Position numbers and translations under genes: made by a program. Of a stretch of 39,784 nucleotides of DNA, positions 25,875 through 34,274 are shown piece by piece. Positions within the stretch are counted from its first letter, which is position 1. Each line of letters starts with the position of its first letter. Source of the DNA: CANKHA01 sp034668785 (GTDB lineage Bacteria; Pseudomonadota; Alphaproteobacteria; Rhizobiales; Xanthobacteraceae); contig JAXDOS010000096.1 of the NCBI GenBank assembly GCA_034668785.1, positions 1-39,784 of the forward strand, written 5' to 3'. The notes under the pieces were generated by a model, which searched no databases, was not told where the DNA came from, and saw nothing but the letters and a program-made list of their open reading frames with translations.

Positions 25875-26912
25875 TCAGGCCCGCGCCGCCTCCGCCAACA
25901 ACCCGAACACCGCAAAGACCAGCGGCTTGCGTTCAAGATTATAGGTCTCGACCTCGTGCGCGGCGCTGTTGATTTTCTCCCAAGTCTCCGCGACCCGCGC
26001 GAGGCGCGAACGATCTCGCCTCTCATCCGTCAGCCGAGCCGAAAGCCAGGCGTTCACGGCGTCGATAAAGGTGGCCAGCGTGGACGTCTCGGTGCCGGCC
26101 ATCGCATCTCCTAGGGCATGCAGCGCCTGAGGATCGGCATTTGGAAGCCCTTCGAGGAGCTTGATGACGCGTTGGCGTAACGCCAGCGCCGGCCCATCGA
26201 GCAGCATGAGCGCGCGGCCGATGCTGCCTTCCGCCAAAGCCGCCGCCTGTTGCACTTCCTCATCGCCGGCATCACGGCCGAGCGCGGCGGCAGTTCCGCG
26301 CACGACGTCGTCATGAGATAGCGGGCGCAGCGTCAGCAGGCGGCAGCGCGAGCGGATCGTCGGCAGCACCCGGCCGGGAGCGTGGCTGACCAGCAGCAGC
26401 AGCGAGCGCGACGGCGGCTCTTCGAGGATTTTGAGCAGGGCATTCTCGCCCTCGTCGTTCAGTTCATCCATCGCATCGACGACGGCCACCCGCCAACCGC
26501 CCTCGCCCGCCGTCGATCCGAAGAAAGCAACGCTGCGGCGAACCTGGTCGACTTTGATATTCCGGTTGAGCTTGCCGGTGTCGCCGATCACCCGTTCCAG
26601 CACCAGCAGGTCGCTATGCGCCTCGTTGGCAATGCGTCGCGTCACGCGATTGTCAGGCTCGACAGCGAGGGAGGCAGCTTTCTGCACATCGGGCGCTCGC
26701 GGATCGGGATGCGCGAGCACAAAGCGCGCCATCCGGTAGGCCAGCGTGGCCTTGCCGATGCCGCGCGGACCGCCGATCAGCCAGGCATGCGGTATGCGGC
26801 CGCCGCCATAGGCTTCGAGAAGTGTCTGCTCCGCCTCGGTATGGCCGAAGAGATCGTTGGTCGCGCGCGGCGGCGATGGCTCGACTGGCTCCTCGGTGTC
26901 CGCCGGACTCAC
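25875..26912 (-). CDS. holB: DNA polymerase III delta-prime subunit
   Basis: Clamp-loader AAA+ subunit. 345 residues. It has FGHTEAEQTLLEAY, then a Walker A-like GGPRGIGKAT (47-56), the delta-prime region with ENALLKILEEPP near 157-168 (the SRC-type region), and LLVSHAPGRVLPTIRSRC near 172-189. The zinc-binding cysteines of the E. coli protein are absent, as is common in alphaproteobacteria. The GTG start overlaps the tmk stop as GTGA. It forms the 3' end of the rlpA-dacC-tmk-holB run. Confidence 0.93.
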   Translation of the reverse strand: MSPADTEEPVEPSPPRATNDLFGHTEAEQTLLEAYGGGRIPHAWLIGGPRGIGKATLAYRMARFVLAHPDPRAPDVQKAASLAVEPDNRVTRRIANEAHSDLLVLERVIGDTGKLNRNIKVDQVRRSVAFFGSTAGEGGWRVAVVDAMDELNDEGENALLKILEEPPSRSLLLLVSHAPGRVLPTIRSRCRLLTLRPLSHDDVVRGTAAALGRDAGDEEVQQAAALAEGSIGRALMLLDGPALALRQRVIKLLEGLPNADPQALHALGDAMAGTETSTLATFIDAVNAWLSARLTDERRDRSRLARVAETWEKINSAAHEVETYNLERKPLVFAVFGLLAEAARA

Positions 26913-27577
26913 GGTCTTGCCTCGCGCAGGCTCGGTAGCGATGCCGCTGGTCGCAAGCGGATGTCGACCACCTTCCAGATTTGCTCGGCGACCTTTTCCA
27001 AAGGAGCGGTCACGTCGATGAGGACGCAGCGGTCGGCTTCGCGGGCGGCGAGTTCCCGATAAGCGGCGCGCAACTTTTCATGGAACTCAAGCGCTTCGCC
27101 TTCGAAGCGGTCGGCAATGCCCTTGCCGCGACGCTTGGATGCGCGAGCCAGCCCGATATCGGCGGGGACGTCCAAAACAAACGTCAGGTCGGGCTTCAGG
27201 TCGCCGATGGTGATCCGCTCCAAGGCTTGGATAAGGCGCTCATCCACCTGACCGGCTATTCCTTGATAGACACGCGTTGAATCCGCGAAACGGTCACACA
27301 ACACCCAGGCGCCGCGTTCCAGGGCAGGCCGGATAGTCGTCTGCACATGATCGTCCCGCGCGGCGGCGAACAGCATCGCCTCCCCTTCAGCGCCGAGCGG
27401 CTTTGCCGCGCCCGACAAGATGACATGACGGATGATTTCCGCGCCCGGCGAGCCGCCGGGCTCCCGGGTCAGTACGGCGTCGATTCCGAGCGACCGCAGA
27501 CGCTGGGCGAGCATCGCCGCCTGCGTCGATTTCCCGGTGCCTTCGCCGCCTTCGAAGGTAATGAAGCATCCGCGCAT
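26909..27577 (-). CDS. tmk: Thymidylate kinase
   Basis: Phosphorylates dTMP to dTDP. 222 residues with P-loop EGGEGTGKST (9-18), the TREPGG dTMP-binding motif (37-42), the DRF motif with CDRFADST near 94-101, and a LID segment RASKRRGKGIADRFE near 144-158. The ATG at 27577 follows the dacC stop by 20 bases and the stop overlaps holB. Confidence 0.97.
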   Translation of the reverse strand: MRGCFITFEGGEGTGKSTQAAMLAQRLRSLGIDAVLTREPGGSPGAEIIRHVILSGAAKPLGAEGEAMLFAAARDDHVQTTIRPALERGAWVLCDRFADSTRVYQGIAGQVDERLIQALERITIGDLKPDLTFVLDVPADIGLARASKRRGKGIADRFEGEALEFHEKLRAAYRELAAREADRCVLIDVTAPLEKVAEQIWKVVDIRLRPAASLPSLREARP

Positions 27578-27597
27578 TGCATGTCCCGCAGCCTTCC

Positions 27598-28845
27598 TTA
27601 TAGCCGCTCGGCACCGGCGCGGAACAGGCCGATCACCAGTTCGGTGACGGAGTCAAAGGCGCGCTGGGACAAATTTCCGGTGCTGACCTGTTCGCCGGAC
27701 CGCAGCGGCACTTCAAGCGCGACATTATCGCCGCGCCAAATCTTGAGCACGCCGACCGGCCGTCCCTTCTCGACCGGCGCGGGGAGCGGGCCGGTATAGA
27801 TCACGCGGGCGATGATTTTTTCATTGGCGGTGCGCGGCACCATCAGCCGGATCGGGCCGGGGCCGACAAGCGGTACATAGCCCTTCTCGCCGCCGAACAC
27901 CTTGGCTTCGCCCACGGTTTGTCCCTCCGCGAACAAGAGCCGGGACTCGAAGCTGCGGAATCCCCACTCGATCAGCTTGCGCCCCTCGTCCGCGCGTTCC
28001 TTCTCGCTCTTCAGTCCGTTGACGACAACGATCAGCCGCAGCCCGTTTTGCATCGCGGAACCCACGAGACCGTAGCCCGCCTCTTTGGTGTAGCCGGTTT
28101 TCAGCCCATCGGCGCCGGTCGTGAGCAAGGGATTGCGATTGAGCTGCCGGATTTTGTTCCAGGTGAATTCGGTCTCGGCATAAATCCGGTAGAATTCAGG
28201 ATAGGTGCGGATGATGTGCTGCGCGAGCTTGGCAAGTTCGCGCGACGTCACCTTGAGATCGGGATCGGGCAACCCGGTCGCGTTGCTGAAGTTCGATTTC
28301 GTCAAACCGATTTCACGCGCGCGCTTGGTCATCATCGTGGCAAAGGTGATTTCATTGCCGGCAATGCCTTCCGCCAGCACGATGCAGGCATCGTTGGCGG
28401 ACTGAACGATGACCCCGCGCAGCAGATCTTGAACCTTCACGCGGCTATGGATGGCGGCGAACATGCTGGAAGTGTGGGAAGGCGCCCCGCCCTTCCGCCA
28501 CGCATTCTCGCTGACGACGAATTCGTCATCGAGTTTGATGTTGCCTTGCCGCAGTTCGTTGAACACGACTTCCGCAGTCATCAGTTTGGCGAGGCTGGCG
28601 GGGAAGATCAGTTCGTCGGCGTTGCGTTCGAACAACACGCTGCCGGTTTCCGCCTCGATCAGGATGGCGTTCGGCGCTGCCGTTTGAAATCCATCATCCT
28701 TTTTCGGGCCCGAAACCGGATTAGGCGCGGCTAAGGCCGTCGTGGCGACGGCCAGCAATACCGCCGCGAAACGCAGGCGCATTGCGCCACGCAAGCTCGC
28801 GCGGGCTGATACCCCAATAGACTTCCATGAGAAACGCACGGCCAT
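27598..28845 (-). CDS. dacC: D-alanyl-D-alanine carboxypeptidase (class A low-mass PBP)
   Basis: A periplasmic serine peptidase that trims the terminal D-alanine from peptidoglycan stem peptides. 415 residues: an N-terminal signal sequence (hydrophobic core about 25-40), then the active-site motifs S84-L-A-K87 (SXXK), S149-A-N151 (SXN) and K249-T-G251 (KTG), then a C-terminal PBP5-type beta domain (about 300-390) and an amphipathic tail for membrane association. The ATG at 28845 has AGGAGA eight bases upstream. An in-frame extension to 29082 runs back through rlpA and is rejected. The symbol is given by family resemblance; dacF is equally possible. Confidence 0.92.
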   Translation of the reverse strand: MAVRFSWKSIGVSARASLRGAMRLRFAAVLLAVATTALAAPNPVSGPKKDDGFQTAAPNAILIEAETGSVLFERNADELIFPASLAKLMTAEVVFNELRQGNIKLDDEFVVSENAWRKGGAPSHTSSMFAAIHSRVKVQDLLRGVIVQSANDACIVLAEGIAGNEITFATMMTKRAREIGLTKSNFSNATGLPDPDLKVTSRELAKLAQHIIRTYPEFYRIYAETEFTWNKIRQLNRNPLLTTGADGLKTGYTKEAGYGLVGSAMQNGLRLIVVVNGLKSEKERADEGRKLIEWGFRSFESRLLFAEGQTVGEAKVFGGEKGYVPLVGPGPIRLMVPRTANEKIIARVIYTGPLPAPVEKGRPVGVLKIWRGDNVALEVPLRSGEQVSTGNLSQRAFDSVTELVIGLFRAGAERL

Positions 28846-28897
28846 AGGCCAGACTCTCCTGCGACGCAGTGTCAGACGGTAGAATTCTAGCGTCGGC

Positions 28898-29851
28898 TTA
28901 ATATAGGCCGCGACCGCTGAAACCGGCAGACCCATCATAGCCGGTCGGCGCGAAGGCCGAAACCGGACCCGAAGCGGGCACCGAGAGAGTTCCAAGGGTG
29001 CCGTAGGCCGGAGCGGAGGCATGCACAGCGGCTGATTTCGTCTCCGAGATCGGGGGCAAGGCCATTGCCTCAACCCTGGCATTTCCTCTCAAGACCGGCT
29101 TGGCGGCAGTTAATTCCGCCCTTACCGGCTCCTGCCGCGTTTGCAACGGCGCCTGAGCCACAGAAGGGGCCCGCTCAAACGGGCGCTCCTGTACCAAGGA
29201 CGCGGGCTTTTGTTCCGGCAGCACCGGATCGGCGACACTAGGCAGGAACGGCCGCGCCGCGGCTATACGGACCGCCGACGGCGGCGGCGCTGGGCCGTCC
29301 TCGCGCAGCGTGGCCATCAGCTGGCGGTCGTCGGAGCCTTCAAGCGGTGCGCGTCCGACATATTCCACCCGGACCTTGGCCACGCCGTTCTGATGGAAAC
29401 CCAGAAGTTGCGCGGCTTTGACGGAGACATCGATGACGCGATTGCCGACATAAGGACCGCGGTCATTGACACGTACAACGACGGACCGGCGGTTGGTCAG
29501 ATTGGTTACGCGCACGTAGCTCGGTAACGGTAGGGTCGGATGCGCCGCCGAGATAGAATTCATGTCGAAGACTTCGCCATTGGCCGTGAGCCGGCCATGG
29601 AAATCGTCGCCATACCAGGAGGCCATGCCTTCGCCGCGGTAGCTGGCGTTCTCTTCCGGGACATAGGTCCGGCCCCCGACGACGTAGGGTTTGCCGACGC
29701 GGTAATTTCCGCCGCCCTTGGGAACCGGCTCGCCGCTATCGACCACGCGCGGGCTAGCGGAGACTCCGTATTTCGAATCCAGCTTGCCGAATTTGCTTGC
29801 GGAGCAATTGGCTAAAGCCAAACAGCCGATGACAAGCGCACCGATGCGCAT
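28898..29851 (-). CDS. rlpA: RlpA-family septal lytic transglycosylase lipoprotein
   Basis: A double-psi beta-barrel protein; the Pseudomonas homologue cleaves denuded glycan strands at the septum. 317 residues: a lipoprotein signal with C16 in the LANC lipobox, then the barrel (about 74-168) with GMASWYGDDFHGRLTANGE, E93, H104 and the catalytic-type D130 in NDRGPY. The remaining 145 residues are Pro/Ala-rich and disordered-looking, with no SPOR domain that I can see, although many RlpA proteins carry one. The ATG at 29851 is preferred to 29890 because it gives a proper lipoprotein signal. Its neighbour dacC acts on the same polymer. Confidence 0.9.
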   Translation of the reverse strand: MRIGALVIGCLALANCSASKFGKLDSKYGVSASPRVVDSGEPVPKGGGNYRVGKPYVVGGRTYVPEENASYRGEGMASWYGDDFHGRLTANGEVFDMNSISAAHPTLPLPSYVRVTNLTNRRSVVVRVNDRGPYVGNRVIDVSVKAAQLLGFHQNGVAKVRVEYVGRAPLEGSDDRQLMATLREDGPAPPPSAVRIAAARPFLPSVADPVLPEQKPASLVQERPFERAPSVAQAPLQTRQEPVRAELTAAKPVLRGNARVEAMALPPISETKSAAVHASAPAYGTLGTLSVPASGPVSAFAPTGYDGSAGFSGRGLY

Positions 29852-29999
29852 GCTCTGGCAAAGCTCGACCCCCTGCTCCCCACGCCCCATCCAGAGGATC
29901 CCCGCTTTGCGCCCGCGAATTCCGGCGCAACAGCCACATTAAGCATCGCGCGAAACCATAACGCGGCTGGAAGCGGGCGAAAATGGGGCGCTCATAAGC

Positions 30000-30021
30000 T
30001 TGGTAAATGGGTGGTTACCAA
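30000..30021. promoter_or_regulatory. 7-8-7 inverted repeat between tctA-tctB and rlpA
   Basis: TTGGTAA (30000-30006), 8 bases, TTACCAA (30015-30021) is a perfect inverted repeat. It lies 24 bases past the transporter stop and about 150 bases before rlpA. It has no T-tract, so an operator for rlpA is a little more likely than a terminator. Confidence 0.4.
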
Positions 30022-30045
30022 ACGTACTCGGCTACCGTCCGCGTC

Positions 30046-32196
30046 CTAGAGCGACGGAACGTATTGTTTGAGCGCTGGAAACCAGGAGCCGAACAGGGTT
30101 GGCGGCCAGGGCACCGCCATGAATTGGTCGAAGGCGACATAGATGAACACGACCACACACACGGCATAGGGAATGACCAACGACCATCGTTCGGGGCCTT
30201 CCAATCGCATGAAGACGATGACGAAGACAAAGGCCGTCGGGATCAGGCCGATGGTCGCCATCACCGCCATGAAGGCGATCAGGTAGAGGAAGAAGCGCAG
30301 CGCCCGTTTGGCGATCTCCGCTACCGGCAGGAAGGCGGTGTCGGACGTGAGATCCATATGGATTTTCTGCTCGACTTCTTTCTTCGCAACTTCCGGCGCC
30401 TTTCCACCTTGTTCGATCAGCAGCTTTTGTTCGACTTCGATTTGCGCTTGGGCGGCCAAGCTTTCCGCCGCCATTGCATCTTCCGGCTTGCGGCACATGT
30501 CGTTGAATAGGCTGAGCGACGACGCGGTAAGCGCAGCGACACCGACGATCAACGGGATGATCTGCGCCTTGAAGCCCCAGGAGGTCGACAGCACAAGGGC
30601 GGTCGCAATCACCGCGATGACGAACATGGTGAAGAGCTGCGCCGGATGGAATCGCGGCGCTTGGAAACCCATCAGCATGTTGCGCAAGCCGCCATGAATG
30701 CGGATGTCCTGCAGCAGCGGCCGGATCAGCCCTACGGCGGCCATCACGAATAGGATCGCCACAACCGGACGCAACATCCAGCTCATGCCGTAACGCTCAA
30801 TGGAGATGAACATGTAGCGTTCGATGGTATCGCCGAGGACGATGCCGAGGACGAGCGGCGGGCGTGGCCATTTGAACTGCTTCATCAGCCAGCCGATGAC
30901 GCCGAACAACAATAGGCTGAAAAGATCGCCCCAATCGCGCGAGGCTTCGAAGGCGCCGATGTAAACGATGCCCAAAACTGCCGGCAGGATCAGCGTGTAA
31001 CGCAGCGTCGCCAGCTTGGCGAATTGCGGGCTGAACGCGTAGCACATGCCGGCGCCGAGAATATTGGCGAGCGCGACCGACCACACCATGGCGTAAGTGA
31101 TGCTGAGATTCTTCGTCAGCATGTCGGGCCCGGGAACCAGCCCGTGCATGAGGAAGGCGCCCAGCAGGATGGCCATGGTGGCGCTGCCCGGCACTCCGAA
31201 GGCGACGGTCGGAACCAGTGCCCCACCCTCCTTCGCATTGTTCGAGCTTTCCGAGGCGATGACCCCGCGAACGTCACCCTTGCCGAAAGTTTGAGCCGCG
31301 CCTTTTTCAGTTTTCAGCGCGTGGCCATAAGCGAGCCAGTCGACGACGGCGGCGCTGATGCCTGGAATGGAACCGATACCGCCGCCGATCCATGAGCAGC
31401 GGACGATCAGCCACCAATTATCCATGCAGTCCTTCACGCCCTGCCACTGGCCTTTGTAGACGTCGATCTTTTCTGCGCCCGCTGCGATAGCGACGCGCGC
31501 GATCAGCAAGTCACAGAGTTCAGGAAGAGCGAAGATGCCGAGCAGCAATGGCGTAAGCGGCAAGCCGTCCCACAAATACAGGCTTTCAAACGTCCATCGC
31601 GGCGTGCCGGTTTGCGGATCGGAACCGATCATCGCGATCATGATGCCGACCCCTCCGGCCGTGATGCCCCGCAAGGGCGCACTGCCGGATAGGACCGCGA
31701 CCATGGATATGCCGAGCACAGAAAAGGCGAGAAGTTCGGGCGAGCCCAAATACAGCATCGCCGGGCGCAAGATCGGGATGGTGAAGGCAAGCAGCAAAGC
31801 GCCGAACACGCCTCCCATCAGCGAGGACATATAGGCGGCACTGAGCGCGCGTCCGGCCTCGCCCTTCTTCGCCATGGGGTAGCCGTCGAGCACCGTCGCC
31901 GCCGAAGCCGCGCCACCCGGCACGCCGAACAAGATCGCCGGAATCGGGTCACCCGTCGCCGTCGTCGCGCCAAGGCCGAGCAGCAGCGCAAAGGCGCTAT
32001 AAGGGTCCATCGCGTAGGTGAACGGCAGCAGCATCGCCGTACCGGCAAGGCCGCCGATGCCCGGCACGATGCCCAGCACCAGCCCCATCATGCAGCCCAT
32101 GCCGAGGTACATCAGCCGTTGCGGCTGAAACAATTCTGTAAGTGCTTGGCCGGCCGCATGGGCCATAAAGGCCGCTTCCGCTGCAAAACCTTCCAA
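30046..32196 (-). CDS. Tripartite tricarboxylate transporter permease, TctA-TctB fusion
   Basis: 716 residues, compared with about 500 for ordinary TctA. Residues 1 to about 510 are TctA: many membrane helices with the glycine-rich motifs GLVLGIVPGIGGLAGTA near 38, GDPIPAILFGVPGG near 82 and a second copy VPTVAFGVPGSAT near 330. From about 515 to 716 there are two hydrophobic pairs of helices separated by a charged helical linker (about 570-625), ending FMAVPWPPTLF; this has the size and four-helix layout of the small TctB subunit. The TTG start at 32196 is supported by GGAGG five bases upstream. No TctC-type binding protein is nearby. The substrate is unknown; the family carries tricarboxylates, tartrate or aromatic acids by binding-protein-dependent secondary transport. 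Confidence 0.9.
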   Translation of the reverse strand: MEGFAAEAAFMAHAAGQALTELFQPQRLMYLGMGCMMGLVLGIVPGIGGLAGTAMLLPFTYAMDPYSAFALLLGLGATTATGDPIPAILFGVPGGAASAATVLDGYPMAKKGEAGRALSAAYMSSLMGGVFGALLLAFTIPILRPAMLYLGSPELLAFSVLGISMVAVLSGSAPLRGITAGGVGIMIAMIGSDPQTGTPRWTFESLYLWDGLPLTPLLLGIFALPELCDLLIARVAIAAGAEKIDVYKGQWQGVKDCMDNWWLIVRCSWIGGGIGSIPGISAAVVDWLAYGHALKTEKGAAQTFGKGDVRGVIASESSNNAKEGGALVPTVAFGVPGSATMAILLGAFLMHGLVPGPDMLTKNLSITYAMVWSVALANILGAGMCYAFSPQFAKLATLRYTLILPAVLGIVYIGAFEASRDWGDLFSLLLFGVIGWLMKQFKWPRPPLVLGIVLGDTIERYMFISIERYGMSWMLRPVVAILFVMAAVGLIRPLLQDIRIHGGLRNMLMGFQAPRFHPAQLFTMFVIAVIATALVLSTSWGFKAQIIPLIVGVAALTASSLSLFNDMCRKPEDAMAAESLAAQAQIEVEQKLLIEQGGKAPEVAKKEVEQKIHMDLTSDTAFLPVAEIAKRALRFFLYLIAFMAVMATIGLIPTAFVFVIVFMRLEGPERWSLVIPYAVCVVVFIYVAFDQFMAVPWPPTLFGSWFPALKQYVPSL

Positions 32197-32373
32197 AATC
32201 CCCTCCGCAAAAGGTACCGCTAACCGCCTTCGCTGCTAATTCTTGTTGTGTCTTACGGCGATGGCGCTATCGAGTAGCGGGAGCGGGTCCTTGGCGCGAT
32301 GCGCAGTTTGACGCGCGGCGATATGGCGCTTGCGGCTGAAGCGCGGAAAAAGATTGAGAAATTTCAGGAGATT

Positions 32374-32463
32374 GGAAGGGTGGCCGAGTGGTTTAAGGCA
32401 GCGGTCTTGAAAACCGCCAGGGGTGCAAGCCCCTCGTGAGTTCGAATCTCACCCCTTCCGCCA
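32374..32463 (+). tRNA. tRNA-Ser (anticodon UGA)
   Basis: A 90-base class II tRNA. The acceptor stem is GGAAGGG (32374-32380) with CCCTTCC (32453-32459), then discriminator G and an encoded CCA. The anticodon stem GCGGT/ACCGC encloses the loop CTTGAAA, with anticodon TGA at 32408-32410. There is a long variable arm (GGGGTGCAAGCCCC), and the T-loop reads GTTCGAATC. It reads UCA codons. arsC begins 61 bases beyond it. Confidence 0.97.
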
Positions 32464-32524
32464 CCCTGCTTCGCCAAGGCGGCGCGTCATCGCTTTGTCA
32501 TTTAACGGAGATAGTCGCCGGGTC

Positions 32525-33043
32525 ATGGAAAAACCCTACCGCGTCTTGTTCCTGTGCACCGGCAACTCGGCGCGGTCGGTCCTTGCTGAGGCCATCCTCA
32601 ACCACGTGGGCGCTGGCAAGTTTCACGCCTTTAGCGCGGGCAGTCAGCCGAAAGGTAGCGTGCATCCGCAGACTATCCGGCTTCTCGAAAAGCTAGGATA
32701 CGATGCGGCTAACTTGCGCTCTAAATCATGGGATGAATTCGCGAAGCCCGACGCGCCGCCATTCGATTTTATTTTCACGGTCTGTGACAACGCGGCGGGG
32801 GAAAGCTGTCCGGTATGGCCGGGCAAACCTGCCACGGCCCATTGGGGTATTCCTGATCCGGCGGAAGCAAAGGGCACTGACGCGGAGATTGGCGTGGCTT
32901 TCGCTGACGCTTATCGGATGCTCGCGCAGCGCATCAGCGCGTTCACGGCGTTGCCGATTAAGTCCCTCGACATGGTGACGCTACAAGCGAAGCTCCGAGA
33001 ATTAGGCCGCATGGAAGGCACAACGTCGAAGGCAAAAGCTTGA
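32525..33043 (+). CDS. arsC: Arsenate reductase, low-molecular-weight phosphatase type
   Basis: A 172-residue thioredoxin-coupled arsenate reductase that converts arsenate to arsenite. The phosphatase-type P-loop is CTGNSARS with nucleophile C11 and R17. The two relay cysteines are C87 and C95 (TVCDNAAGESC, spacing seven), followed by PVWPG, which is the proteobacterial form. The ATG at 32525 gives a protein starting at the first strand; an open frame extending back to 32423 lies in the tRNA and is rejected. The stop overlaps the aquaporin start by four bases. No arsR repressor, arsB or arsH gene is present in the window. Confidence 0.92.
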   Translation: MEKPYRVLFLCTGNSARSVLAEAILNHVGAGKFHAFSAGSQPKGSVHPQTIRLLEKLGYDAANLRSKSWDEFAKPDAPPFDFIFTVCDNAAGESCPVWPGKPATAHWGIPDPAEAKGTDAEIGVAFADAYRMLAQRISAFTALPIKSLDMVTLQAKLRELGRMEGTTSKAKA

Positions 33044-33735
33044 TCCCAGTAGATTGGCGCAAGCAGGCGGTCGCCGAACTTTTAGGTACGGCCTTCTTGC
33101 TCGCCACAGTTATTGGTTCTGGCGTCATGGCCTTCAAACTGGCCGGCGGCAACGGCGCTATTGCGCTTTTATGCAACACAATTCCAACCGGCGCGATCCT
33201 TGCGGTCCTAATACTCACATTTGGCCCGACCTCAGGAGCGCATTTCAATCCTGCGGTCTCTTTGGCCTTTGCGATGCGCGGTGAACTTAGGTGGCGCATG
33301 GCGGGCCTTTTCATTCTAGCTCAGGTTTTAGGCGCGGTTGTCGGAGTGTGGGCCGCCCACGTCATGTTCGAGTTACCGGTCTGGCAACTATCCGCGACTG
33401 TTAGGACGGGGCCGGGGCAGTGGTTTGCGGAAGCGGTGGCAACGTTCGGGCTTGTGCTGACCATATTCGGATGTATCGCGCATAATGCGGCGGCGGTGCC
33501 CTATGCGGTCGGCCTCTACATCACAGCCGCCTACTGGTTTACGGCCTCCACATCCTTTGCAAACCCGGCTGTGACCTTCGCTCGGTCTCTTTCGGACACT
33601 TTCGCGGGAATAGCTCCCGCTGGAGTGCTGGCGTTCATCGTCGCTCAACTTTTTGGAATGGCAGCGGGCGTGGTGCTAGCCCGCTGGCTCTGGAGGGCGC
33701 GGTTAAGTCCACCGCGCGGCAACGCGGCGGGCTAG
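33040..33735 (+). CDS. aqpS: Aquaporin/glycerol facilitator-type channel (AqpS-like)
   Basis: A 231-residue, six-helix MIP-family channel with both asparagine boxes: NPA at 70-72 and NPA at 175-177. In Sinorhizobium an AqpS channel replaces an arsenite pump: arsenate is reduced by ArsC and As(III) leaves through the channel. The direct coupling to arsC (TTG start overlapping the arsC stop as TTGA) supports the same job here. Codon use differs from the core genes: at least five TTA leucine codons and three ATA isoleucine codons are seen, which suggests transfer. Water or silicic-acid transport remain alternatives. Confidence 0.88.
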   Translation: MIPVDWRKQAVAELLGTAFLLATVIGSGVMAFKLAGGNGAIALLCNTIPTGAILAVLILTFGPTSGAHFNPAVSLAFAMRGELRWRMAGLFILAQVLGAVVGVWAAHVMFELPVWQLSATVRTGPGQWFAEAVATFGLVLTIFGCIAHNAAAVPYAVGLYITAAYWFTASTSFANPAVTFARSLSDTFAGIAPAGVLAFIVAQLFGMAAGVVLARWLWRARLSPPRGNAAG

Positions 33736-33809
33736 AACGGCCCGGGCCTTGATCGCTTCGCTCTCTCATTGAAGACTCCTGCGGGCGATGCGACGACCAC
33801 AGCCACAGG

Positions 33810-34136
33810 CTAGTCCACGACACGAACAAGCGGCCCGCCGTATAGCCGGCATTGGCTCTGGCAGGTCCGGTCGCAAGCGTCCGTTTGCGCGATGCAGGTG
33901 CCCTGCCCATCCACGCGGAGGCAAGCTTGAAAACGCCAGCCGCACTGTTGCTCGCAGCCGCGCCAGCATGTGTCCGACGCCCGCAGCATGGCCGCCCCCG
34001 GGCTGCGCGGCGGGACGCGTAAGTCATAGGCAGGCTCGCGAACTGCATGCTCGCGCCAAACGCTGACATCGGCAGCATGGCCAAAAGACGTTGCGGCCAG
34101 CATGAGTAGGCAGCTCACAACAATAGAAACTTTCAT
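33810..34136 (-). CDS. Small exported protein with mirror-symmetric cysteines
   Basis: 108 residues starting with a clear signal peptide (about 1-21, hydrophobic core SIVVSCLLMLAATS, cleavage near GHA-A). I do not recognise a family. The mature part holds eight cysteines, C57, C61, C65, C72, C81, C88, C92 and C96. The spacings are 3, 3, 6, 8, 6, 3, 3, which read the same in both directions. Two three-cysteine arms (CWRGCEQQC and CDRTCQSQC) flank a short middle. A helical hairpin closed by disulfides C57-C96, C61-C92, C65-C88 and C72-C81 would explain this, by analogy with twin-CX3C proteins; a metal site is an alternative. It is divergent from the hydroxylase gene and adjoins arsC-aqpS. The ATG at 34136 is preferred to a longer frame to 34304. 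Confidence 0.75.
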   Translation of the reverse strand: MKVSIVVSCLLMLAATSFGHAADVSVWREHAVREPAYDLRVPPRSPGAAMLRASDTCWRGCEQQCGWRFQACLRVDGQGTCIAQTDACDRTCQSQCRLYGGPLVRVVD

Positions 34137-34247
34137 GCGCTTGCTCACGTGGCGGAAATATCCGGCGTTCCTCAGGATAGCATCCCGGCACCCTTTCCGC
34201 GATTGGATCGGAAGTGAGATGTTGGCAGAGCTGTGGGTTGTCAATTC

Positions 34248-34274
34248 GTGACCGTCTGTCACAATTGTCACAAA
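34248..34274. promoter_or_regulatory. Tandem 9-bp repeat and inverted repeat in divergent promoter
   Basis: GTGAC (34248-34252) and GTCAC (34258-34262) form a 5-5-5 inverted repeat. It merges into two consecutive 9-bp units, TGTCACAAT (34257-34265) and TGTCACAAA (34266-34274), which differ only in the last base. It lies about 30 bases before the hydroxylase start and in the promoter region it shares with the Cys-rich gene. Tandem direct repeats at this pitch suit a response regulator or similar dimer. Confidence 0.5.

Noticed and set aside
32299..32440. Short open frame starting MRSLTRGDMALAAEA and running into tRNA-Ser
   Set aside because: It overlaps a certain tRNA gene and is too short to support; it could be a relic.
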